Shown here: positions 1-5,884 of the stretch, piece by piece
Numbering within the stretch: the stretch's first letter is position 1
How the letters are laid out: each line of letters starts with the position of its first letter
NCBI GenBank assembly: GCA_903918155.1
Contig: CAIXDD010000378.1
Location: 1 to 5,884, forward strand
Reading direction: 5' to 3'
DNA length: 5,884 nucleotides
Origin: an uncultured Hyphomicrobiales bacterium
Lineage (GTDB): Bacteria; Pseudomonadota; Alphaproteobacteria; Rhizobiales; Beijerinckiaceae
Program-made: the position numbers and the translations under genes
The notes under the pieces: model-generated
Databases searched by the model: none
What the model saw: the letters and a program-made list of their open reading frames with translations, nothing else
Told to the model about the DNA's origin: nothing

Positions 1-453
1 CAGCGCGGCGAAGCCCGCAGCCGCGCCGCCCGCGAAAGCCCGCGACAGGTCGGCGGGCTCGCGCCGCCACAAAAACGGCAAGCCGCAGAGAACCAGCCCG
101 CCCAGCGCCAGCGCGGCGAGCGCCAGCGGAGCCTCGCGCGCGATCTCGACGACGGGAAAGCCCCATTGCGCGGAATCGAACAAATCCCACGCATGCAGGA
201 TGAAATCATTGCGCAGGCGCTTCACATGGGCGGTCGCAAGGATGAGAACCGCAAGCGCCCCGACGCCGGCCACGCTGAACAGCGCACGGCGCGTGAGCGC
301 GGCGAGGGCGGCGGCGAGAGCGGCGGTGGTCGCGCCCGCGTGAACGTTCGTCACGTCGCCTTCCGTCGCGCCGATATAAAGCGCCAGCGCTGCGGCGAGG
401 CCGCCGGCGGCGAGCCGGGCTTGCGAACGGGACAGGACGAAACGGGGTTTCAT
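1..453 (-). CDS. N-terminal part of a multi-pass membrane protein, possibly LTA-synthase/sulfatase-type transferase (partial)
   Basis: The reverse strand is open from ATG 453-451 to the window edge (151 codons, no stop), so the gene is cut off on its C-terminal side. The product is very hydrophobic. Likely membrane segments are at residues 11-28, about 57-76, 107-128 and from 138 on. Between the second and third lies a soluble stretch with KRLRNDFILHAWDLF (residues 78-92). A charged stretch followed by HAxDL, after the first membrane helices, resembles from memory the N-terminal region of alphaproteobacterial LTA-synthase/sulfatase-like phosphoglycerol or phosphoethanolamine transferases. The catalytic sulfatase fold would lie outside the window, so the family call is tentative. 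An in-frame ATG at 495-493 would add 14 residues (MARAAARRGLHRLP); neither start has a clear Shine-Dalgarno site. The gene lies 73 bp (or 31 bp with the longer start) after the kinase stop, on the same strand, suggesting cotranscription. Confidence 0.6.
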   Translation of the reverse strand, partial: MKPRFVLSRSQARLAAGGLAAALALYIGATEGDVTNVHAGATTAALAAALAALTRRALFSVAGVGALAVLILATAHVKRLRNDFILHAWDLFDSAQWGFPVVEIAREAPLALAALALGGLVLCGLPFLWRREPADLSRAFAGGAAAGFAAL

Positions 454-526
454 GGGGAGCCGATGCAGGCCGCGGCGCGCGGCCGCGCGAGCCATAGCAG
501 CGCAGGAGCCCGCGCGGAAGGGCGCA

Positions 527-2587
527 TCAGGCCCGCGCGGCTTCGGCGCGGCTTGCGTAATCGGGCTGGTCCAGCGCGGCTTCGATATCGGCCACCAGGC
601 CGGTGGGCTCGAAATTCAGGCGCACGCGTCCGCGCAATTGCCCGCCGATCACATTGTCCAGCAGGCGCGAGCCGAAGCCCGTGCGCGAAGGCGCGGTGAC
701 GGGCGGCCCTTCGCTCTCGCGCCAATGCACGCGCAGCCAGCGCCCGGAGTCTTTCTCCTCCACCGACCATTCCACCGCCAGCTTGCCGCCCTCGCGCGAG
801 AGCGAGCCGTATTTTCCGGCGTTGGTCGCCAGTTCATGGAAGGCCATGCCCAGCGACACCGCCGCTTCGGCCGGCAGTTCGATCTCGGGCCCCTCGAGGC
901 GGATGCGCTCGCCTGACGTGTCTTCATAGGCCTCCAGCTCATTGGCGAGGATGCGCGTGATCGGCGCGCGCTGGAAGGCGTTTTCGGTGAGCAGCGTGTG
1001 GCTGCGCGCCATGCTCTGGATGCGGTCGCGCAGCTTGCTCTTGTAGTCCTCCAGCGTGGCGGCGTTGCGCCCCGACAGATTGGCGACCGCCAGAACCGTG
1101 GCGAGATTGTTTTTCACGCGATGGTGCAATTCGCGCACAAGAAGCGCCTGGCGCGTTTCCGCCTGTTTGCGCGCCGTGACGTCGGTCGTGAAGCCGGTCA
1201 CGCGCAGGGCTTCGCCCCGTCGATCGAATTCCGCATAGCCCGACGTCTCCAGCCACATGGTTTCGCCGTCGGGCCGGATGTAGCGATATTCGACGCGATA
1301 GCCGGGATGTTCGGGCGTCGCGCCCATGGTGGTGCGGGTGAAGCGCTCCTGATCCTGCGGATGCACGCGCGCGCGAAACTCCGCGCGGGAGGTGAAGGCG
1401 CTGGTTCCCGGCTCGACGCCCAGAATGCGCGCCGCGCTCGCGCTGCGCGCGATGCGGTCGTCGCAATGGGTCCATTCGAAGGAGAACATGCCCGCCGTCG
1501 TCAGCGCCTTCTCCAGCCTTTCCTCATATTCGCGCAGGCGGTCGCTGGCCTCGCGCAGCGCCTCGCCGATCTCGTTGACCTCGATCACCGGCGTGTGCAC
1601 GGGCTCGAGCGCCTTGCGCGCGCCAAGCTGCGCGCCCGCGGCGGCGAGCGTGCGCAGCGCGCCCGCAAGCCGGTCGCCCACGCCCCAGGCGAGAGCGGCC
1701 GAGCCCAGCAGCGTCACGAGCCCCATGCCCATGAGCGCCGCGAAGGCGCGCAGCAGCGGCGTGTCGATCTGCGCGCGCGCCACGCTCGCCATCACCGTCC
1801 ATCCCGTGATGGCGGAGGTGGTCCATGCGGTCATCGTCTCTTCCCCGTCCATGTCGAGCGTTTGGGCGACGCCGGCGGAGCGGGCGGGAAAAAACGTCGC
1901 CGCATGCGCGGCGTGGATGTCGTGATCCTTCGTGCGCGCCACCACGATTCCCCTGGAATCCACAATGGCGCCCACATGGCCTGCGGGCATGCTCACTTCC
2001 GCCAGCAGCAGGCGCATCTCCGCCAGCTCCATCGACATGCTGAGCAGATATTTCGTCACCCCGTCGCGGACCACCGGCGTGATGATCGACACCATCTCGC
2101 GCGCGCTCACCGGGCTTGCGAACACATTGGAGACGACGGTCTGGCGTTCCTGCACCGCATGCGCGTCCGCCGGCAATTGCAGGCGGGGCAGGGCCGCGCC
2201 ATAGGGCATGCGGGCGTTCACCAATTGCTGGCCGTCGGGCGCGCGCAGCACGATGTTGCGGCCCACGATGTCGCGCATCTCCTCCGCCCGCTGCTGGAAG
2301 GCGCGCAGGTCGGCGGGGTCGATGTCGTTGGAGGCGGCCAGCACCCGCAGCGCTTCGATGAGCCCGCTCATCCGCAGGTCGACGGCGGCGGTGAGGTTGC
2401 GCGCCACATCCGAGCCCTGGGACTCGATGCGCGCGCGCTCCGCCTCCGCGTAGCGCGTCATCACGTAACCCGTGAAGGCGAGGCCCGGCGCCACCAGGGC
2501 CAAAGCCAGCGCAAGCAAATAGGTGCGCGTGCGGAACGATGGGCGCGCCTCCCCTATTTTCTTTTCATAACCAAGACTTAGCTTCAT
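527..2587 (-). CDS. Membrane sensor histidine kinase, HWE family (Cache-like sensor, HAMP-like linker, PAS, HWE kinase)
   Basis: Signal-transducing kinase of 686 residues, predicted in the inner membrane. A membrane helix at about 22-43 is followed by a periplasmic region of about 230 residues resembling a double-Cache sensor (it contains GAIVDSRGIVVART). A second helix lies at about 279-303, then a HAMP-like or coiled linker to about 360. A PAS domain with PAC-like end (YRVEYRYIRPDGETMWLE, then TGFTTDVTARKQAE) runs to about 477. The kinase core has H-box ELHHRVKNNL (486-495, phospho-acceptor H488 or more likely H489), N-box FHELATNAGKYGSLS (583-597), the HWRE motif (621-624) that names the HWE family, and G-box GFGSRLL (637-643). 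HWE kinases phosphorylate separate response regulators; none lies in this window, and no receiver domain is fused. I chose ATG 2587 because GAGG lies 3 nt upstream and the first helix follows soon after. ATG 2650, 21 codons upstream with AAGGGG, is a real alternative. The frame stays open to an ATG at 3019, but that stretch covers the leuA leader and looks non-coding. The ligand is unknown. Confidence 0.93.
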   Translation of the reverse strand: MKLSLGYEKKIGEARPSFRTRTYLLALALALVAPGLAFTGYVMTRYAEAERARIESQGSDVARNLTAAVDLRMSGLIEALRVLAASNDIDPADLRAFQQRAEEMRDIVGRNIVLRAPDGQQLVNARMPYGAALPRLQLPADAHAVQERQTVVSNVFASPVSAREMVSIITPVVRDGVTKYLLSMSMELAEMRLLLAEVSMPAGHVGAIVDSRGIVVARTKDHDIHAAHAATFFPARSAGVAQTLDMDGEETMTAWTTSAITGWTVMASVARAQIDTPLLRAFAALMGMGLVTLLGSAALAWGVGDRLAGALRTLAAAGAQLGARKALEPVHTPVIEVNEIGEALREASDRLREYEERLEKALTTAGMFSFEWTHCDDRIARSASAARILGVEPGTSAFTSRAEFRARVHPQDQERFTRTTMGATPEHPGYRVEYRYIRPDGETMWLETSGYAEFDRRGEALRVTGFTTDVTARKQAETRQALLVRELHHRVKNNLATVLAVANLSGRNAATLEDYKSKLRDRIQSMARSHTLLTENAFQRAPITRILANELEAYEDTSGERIRLEGPEIELPAEAAVSLGMAFHELATNAGKYGSLSREGGKLAVEWSVEEKDSGRWLRVHWRESEGPPVTAPSRTGFGSRLLDNVIGGQLRGRVRLNFEPTGLVADIEAALDQPDYASRAEAARA

Positions 2588-2659
2588 GTTCCTCACCGCG
2601 GCCGCCAGTTTAGGCGAGCGGCGGGGAAAGAAAAGCTGGAGCAGGACCATGGGCGCCCC

Positions 2660-2689
2660 TTGCGGCTGGGCGGCGCCGTCGTTTAAATA
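2660..2689 (+). promoter_or_regulatory. Candidate sigma-70-type promoter for the leuA leader transcript
   Basis: TTGCGG (2660-2665) and TTAAAT (2683-2688) are separated by 17 bp, a good fit to alphaproteobacterial housekeeping promoters with TTG-type -35 boxes. The -10 region lies in the most A+T-rich patch of an otherwise GC-rich intergenic region. Transcription would begin near 2695, about 40 nt before the leader ORF, giving leuA a 5' untranslated region of about 300 nt. On the opposite strand the same patch reads TATTTA (2689-2684) and could serve as the -10 of a divergent kinase promoter, but its -35 candidate (TTCCGG) is poor. Visual match only. Confidence 0.45.
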
Positions 2690-2706
2690 GGGCGTCCGCA
2701 GGTCCG

Positions 2707-2719
2707 CCGGAATTTCCGG
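2707..2719. repeat. Perfect inverted repeat CCGGAA-T-TTCCGG, candidate operator
   Basis: Two perfect 6-bp arms surround a single T at 2713. The site lies between the candidate leuA promoter and the leader ORF, and also over the -35 position of a possible divergent kinase promoter. In DNA this could be an operator for a dimeric regulator; in RNA it could form only a small CCGG stem with a 5-nt loop. No known regulator consensus was recognised. Confidence 0.35.
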
Positions 2720-2735
2720 GGGAATGTCTGGATCG

Positions 2736-2876
2736 ATGCGAGGAACCTTGGCCCATTGCGCCGCACGGCCCCTGACGACGACGCGCCTCGATGCGCGCGC
2801 GTCCGGCTGCGCGTTTTCCGCAAGCCTGGTTCTTGCGAACCCGCTTCTTGCGGCGCTGCTTCTTAGTAGCCCCTGA
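2736..2876 (+). CDS. Leucine-rich leader peptide ORF upstream of leuA (putative attenuation leader)
   Basis: A 46-codon ORF from ATG 2736 to TGA 2874-2876. The C-terminal half ends SLVLANPLLAALLLSSP (residues 30-46). Seven of the 13 codons at 2826-2864 are Leu (CTG, CTT, CTT, CTT, CTG, CTT, CTT). CTT is used about 4 times in 39 Leu codons of leuA, so the enrichment is for an uncommon codon, as expected where leucyl-tRNA supply is being sensed. The stop codon lies inside the 5' arm of the 2870-2910 hairpin. By analogy with enterobacterial LeuL, the peptide itself is probably dispensable and the ribosome's progress is the signal. The start is uncertain: GGGGGA lies 12 nt upstream of ATG 2736, and an in-frame ATG at 2724 sits too close to it. 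The ORF is longer than the 28-residue enteric LeuL. A shifted frame from ATG 2791 (containing FLRTRFLRRCFL) is less Leu-rich and reads through the hairpin. The assignment rests on sequence pattern and position only. Confidence 0.65.
   Translation: MRGTLAHCAARPLTTTRLDARASGCAFSASLVLANPLLAALLLSSP
2818..2853 (+). promoter_or_regulatory. Leader RNA hairpin over the first leader Leu codons
   Basis: CCGCAAG (2818-2824) pairs perfectly with CTTGCGG (2847-2853). It encloses a second perfect stem, GGTTC (2828-2832) with GAACC (2837-2841) and loop TTGC. The structure covers the first four of the seven clustered Leu codons, so a ribosome translating the leader would open it. It fits the 1:2 hairpin of a classical attenuator, although folding has not been computed. 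Confidence 0.45.
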
Positions 2877-2910
2877 GGGCCGGCCGGGCGCATGCCCTGG
2901 CGCTCAGGGG
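2870..2910 (+). promoter_or_regulatory. Strong leader hairpin overlapping the leader stop codon (attenuator element)
   Basis: CCCCTGAG (2870-2877) and CTCAGGGG (2903-2910) form a perfect 8-bp stem. Inside it GCC (2879-2881) can pair with GGC (2899-2901), and GGGC (2886-2889) with GCCC (2894-2897) around loop GCAT. The leader TGA (2874-2876) lies in the 5' arm, so a ribosome at the stop would block the hairpin, while one stalled at the upstream Leu codons would leave it free. The sequence after the stem is ATTTGAAG, not a proper T-tract, so I do not call a typical intrinsic terminator. It may be an antiterminator or part of a translational switch. Confidence 0.5.
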
Positions 2911-2922
2911 ATTTGAAGACGC

Positions 2923-2952
2923 CGCCAGACGCTCGCCAGACGCCCGCCAGAC
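2923..2952 (+). repeat. Three CGCCAGAC repeats with 11-bp period in the leuA leader
   Basis: CGCCAGAC occurs at 2923-2930, 2934-2941 and 2945-2952, exactly 11 bp apart. The CGCCAG core of each copy is the perfect complement of CTGGCG (2897-2902) in the 3' half of the preceding hairpin, so any copy could compete for that strand. The 11-bp spacing would also place the copies on nearly the same DNA face if a protein bound here. The array lies 34 bp before the leuA Shine-Dalgarno site. Confidence 0.6.
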
Positions 2953-2986
2953 CATCGCAACGCATGCAGCGGTCATGGGCCGATCC

Positions 2987-2991
2987 AGGGA
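2987..2991 (+). promoter_or_regulatory. Ribosome-binding site of leuA
   Basis: AGGGA lies 9 nt before ATG 3001 and supports that start. The overlapping CCAGGG (2985-2990) is the perfect complement of CCCTGG (2895-2900) in the leader hairpin, so sequestration of this site is possible in an alternative fold. Confidence 0.7.
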
Positions 2992-3000
2992 AATCATCCG

Positions 3001-4593
<1,593 letters not shown>

Positions 4594-4619
4594 GGCGCCG
4601 GCGGGCCCCGCTTTCTTTC

Positions 4620-4643
4620 AGGCCGCGTCCGCGCGGCCTTTTT
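4620..4643 (+). terminator. Rho-independent terminator of leuA
   Basis: A perfect 8-bp stem, AGGCCGCG (4620-4627) with CGCGGCCT (4632-4639) around loop TCCG, runs straight into five T residues (4639-4643). It lies 27 bp after the leuA stop, separating leuA from the PRC-barrel gene. Confidence 0.85.
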
Positions 4644-4725
4644 CATGCGCTGGCGGGGCTGGAACCGCGCGCCTGCGCCCGCGTTATGGCTTGAGGGGGC
4701 GTCAACGCACGCGCGGGAGGCGCGC

Positions 4726-5094
4726 ATGGACCCTGCCATCCGGCCAGAACATCACGCGCTCGTCGCCAGCGACCGCGTCGCGGGAACCGACGTCTATGAC
4801 GCCCGCGGCGACAAGATCGGCTATGTGGAGCGCTTCTTCATCGAGAAGGCCTCCGGCCGCGCCGTCTATGCGCTGATGAGCTTCGGCGGCTTTCTCGGCG
4901 TGGGCGAGGATCATTATCCCATCCCCTGGAGCAAGCTGCATTACGACACGAGCCTTGGCGGCTATCGCGTCGACCTTACGGAAAAGGATCTCGAAGACGC
5001 GCCGAAATGGATCGACGGCGAGCCGGTGGTCGACAGCGCATGGGACGAACGCGTCCACGCCCATTATGGCGTGCCGCCCTGGTGGACGCCTTGA
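4726..5094 (+). CDS. Small PRC-barrel domain protein
   Basis: A 122-residue soluble protein without signal peptide or membrane helix. The PRC-barrel fold covers about residues 14-88: VASDRVAGTDVYDARGDKIG at the start, then YALMSFGGFLGVGEDHYPIP and WSKLHYDTSLGGYRVDL. PRC barrels are small beta-barrel modules named from the photosynthetic reaction centre H subunit and RimM. Stand-alone versions are common in alphaproteobacteria and mostly uncharacterised, so the role is unknown. The C-terminal tail (about 89-122) is acidic and then aromatic, ending HYGVPPWWTP. ATG 4726 is preceded by GGGAGG (4715-4720) at 5-nt spacing, a strong site. An upstream in-frame ATG at 4645 is rejected because it abuts the leuA terminator. 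The gene probably has its own promoter in 4644-4714, though I see no convincing boxes there. Confidence 0.88.
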   Translation: MDPAIRPEHHALVASDRVAGTDVYDARGDKIGYVERFFIEKASGRAVYALMSFGGFLGVGEDHYPIPWSKLHYDTSLGGYRVDLTEKDLEDAPKWIDGEPVVDSAWDERVHAHYGVPPWWTP

Positions 5095-5103
5095 CCTTCA
5101 CCG

Positions 5104-5382
5104 CTAGCGCCGCGGCGATTGGGCGCCCTTGCTCAGGCGCAAGGCCAATATCGCGCCAGCAAGCGCCAGGCTGATGGCGTTGAAGATCATGATCGGCAGG
5201 CTGCCGATCATGAATCCATAGAGGATCCAGAGGCAGAACGCGGCCATCGCAGCCAGATAGGTGCGTGCGGACACCGCGCGCGGGTCGGGATCGCGCCAGG
5301 CCTTGAGAAGCTGCGGCAGGAAGCTGAAGGCCGACAGAACACCCGCAGCATAGCCGATCACGTCAGGGGTGAGCAGGCGCAT
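5104..5382 (-). CDS. SemiSWEET-family sugar transporter (PQ-loop, three-helix)
   Basis: A 92-residue inner-membrane protein with three predicted helices (about 7-26, 41-58 and 62-82), the length and topology of bacterial SemiSWEETs, which work as homodimers to let sugars cross the membrane by facilitated diffusion. Helix 1 carries the PQ motif in SAFSFLPQLLKAWR (17-30). Helix 2 has LWILYG (51-56) with a conserved Trp (W52), and helix 3 has PIMIFN (63-68), whose Asn (N68) matches the substrate-pocket Asn of the family. The substrate is not predictable. ATG 5382 is chosen because the first helix begins right after it and GAGG lies 3 nt upstream. The frame is open to ATG 5499, but the added residues are basic, low-complexity and unlike the family. 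It converges on the PRC-barrel gene with 9 bp between stops, so no separate bidirectional terminator fits between them. Confidence 0.88.
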   Translation of the reverse strand: MRLLTPDVIGYAAGVLSAFSFLPQLLKAWRDPDPRAVSARTYLAAMAAFCLWILYGFMIGSLPIMIFNAISLALAGAILALRLSKGAQSPRR

Positions 5383-5463
5383 CCGCCTCAACGCGGGCGG
5401 GGCGGGGCCGTTCCCGCCGCGCGCCGCGCTGAGAGTTCTGGCGCGAGCCCACATATTCCTGTC

Positions 5464-5481
5464 GGGAAAACGCAGTTTCCC
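5464..5481. repeat. Inverted repeat GGGAAA-N6-TTTCCC upstream of the SemiSWEET gene
   Basis: Two perfect 6-bp arms (5464-5469 and 5476-5481) with spacer ACGCAG lie about 82 bp before the SemiSWEET start. The stretch 5383-5558 between the transporter and the tRNA holds no other recognisable feature. The repeat could be an operator or part of a leader RNA hairpin for the transporter; nothing here shows which. Confidence 0.3.
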
Positions 5482-5550
5482 AGCTTCCGGTATGGACATG
5501 AGGGCGGGGCTTTGTTACACGCCGCACATCGCCGGGACGCAAGCCCCGTC

Positions 5551-5641
<91 letters not shown>

Positions 5642-5654
5642 CTCTTGAAAAATC

Positions 5655-5666
5655 TTCGATATCGAA
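5655..5666. repeat. 12-bp palindrome TTCGATATCGAA after tRNA-Lys
   Basis: A perfect palindrome 20 bp past the tRNA end. Its left part extends to CTTCGAT (5654-5660), a repeat of the tRNA leader motif at 5552-5558. It is therefore also complementary to the tRNA trailer ATCGAAG (5634-5640), allowing a 7-bp trailer hairpin with a 13-nt loop. Confidence 0.6.
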
Positions 5667-5667
5667 T

Positions 5668-5699
5668 CGCCGCCCTTCCGGGGCGGCGTGAACGTTTTT
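5668..5699 (+). terminator. Probable terminator of the tRNA-Lys transcript
   Basis: A perfect 8-bp GC stem, CGCCGCCC (5668-5675) with GGGCGGCG (5681-5688) and loop TTCCG, is followed by TTTTT at 5695-5699. Six bases (TGAACG) separate stem and T-tract, so it is not ideal, but its place downstream of the tRNA fits. Confidence 0.6.
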
Positions 5700-5771
5700 G
5701 GCTCATGAGACCAATTGCGGCGGCGGCTTCATGAGGTCCGCCTGCTCAGCGTCGGTTTATGTTTGCGCTAG

Positions 5772-5884
5772 GTGTTCAAACGACGCTTGGTGACATTCGC
5801 GCGCGCGATATTCGCCGCCGTGACGAGCGCCGCCTTGCTCTTCCTCCTCTCGCCTCGTCGCCTTATTCCAGAAATTCGCGCGCG
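5772..5884 (+). CDS. Possible start of a membrane-anchored or exported protein (partial)
   Basis: From GTG 5772 the frame is open to the right edge (37 codons). The translation begins (M)FKRRLVTFARAIF and continues AAVTSAALLFLLSPRR: a basic N-terminus, one hydrophobic helix (about residues 12-26), then arginines. This looks like an N-terminal membrane anchor or signal sequence. An in-frame TAG lies directly before the GTG (5769-5771), so the start cannot be further upstream. No good Shine-Dalgarno site is visible, which lowers confidence; GTG 5790 is an alternative. No family could be recognised from this fragment. Confidence 0.35.
   Translation, partial: MFKRRLVTFARAIFAAVTSAALLFLLSPRRLIPEIRA

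Noticed and set aside
998..2581. Long plus-strand open frame (527 codons) opposite the kinase gene
   Set aside because: The translation is His/Arg/Ala-rich with no recognisable motif and is exactly antisense to a well-supported gene; GC-rich codon bias keeps such shadow frames open.
2791..2915. Alternative leader frame from ATG 2791 with FLRTRFLRRCFL
   Set aside because: It has fewer Leu codons (three TTG/TTA), no ribosome-binding site and reads through the whole hairpin; the other frame fits an attenuation leader better.
2870..2916. Calling the 2870-2910 hairpin an intrinsic terminator
   Set aside because: Only ATTTG follows the stem, with three T residues and no tract; termination here is possible but not supported by sequence, so it is listed as a regulatory hairpin.
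2923..2952. CRISPR-like array
   Set aside because: The repeats are 8 bp with 3-bp gaps, far too short for repeats and spacers, and no cas gene is present.
5703..5735. Direct repeat TCATGAG (5703-5709 and 5729-5735)
   Set aside because: A 7-bp repeat of a near-palindromic word 26 bp apart is easily explained by chance and sits at no recognised promoter.

Overview
The window is GC-rich chromosomal DNA with alphaproteobacterial character, most likely Hyphomicrobiales (Rhizobiales). The pointers are an HWE-family sensor kinase, a PRC-barrel protein of the type common in that order, a LeuA of matching type, and GC-rich codons throughout. The genus cannot be fixed from sequence reading alone. I see no mobile element, phage gene or CRISPR array.

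Layout from left to right. Positions 1-453 (minus) hold the N-terminal part of a multi-pass membrane protein, tentatively of the LTA-synthase/sulfatase-type transferase family; it runs off the left edge. Positions 527-2587 (minus) encode a complete membrane sensor histidine kinase with an extracytoplasmic Cache-like sensor, HAMP-like linker, PAS domain and HWE kinase core. The membrane-protein gene lies just downstream on the same strand, so the two may be cotranscribed. Positions 2588-3000 are a divergent intergenic region. On the plus strand it holds a candidate promoter, a short inverted repeat, a leucine-rich leader ORF, two hairpins and a set of 11-bp repeats, all upstream of leuA. Positions 3001-4593 (plus) are leuA (2-isopropylmalate synthase), closed by a good intrinsic terminator. 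Positions 4726-5094 (plus) encode a small PRC-barrel protein. It converges, with only 9 bp between stop codons, on a SemiSWEET-type sugar transporter gene at 5104-5382 (minus). Positions 5559-5634 are tRNA-Lys(CTT) with an encoded CCA end, an unusual flanking inverted repeat and a probable terminator. The right edge may hold the start of another membrane or exported protein gene.

The most interesting element is the leuA leader. A 46-codon ORF (2736-2876) ends in SLVLANPLLAALLLSSP, with seven Leu codons among 13. Five of these are CTT, which is uncommon in leuA itself (about 4 of 39 Leu codons). Its stop codon lies inside the 5' arm of a strong hairpin. This is the layout expected for leucine-dependent control by ribosome stalling. 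No clear T-tract follows the hairpin, so the output step may be non-canonical: Rho-dependent, or through the leuA ribosome-binding site, which can pair with a segment of the hairpin.

The second structural oddity is the tRNA-Lys gene. Its 5' leader and 3' trailer are perfectly complementary (GCTTCGAT/ATCGAAGC), and the trailer can pair instead with a further CTTCGAT just downstream.
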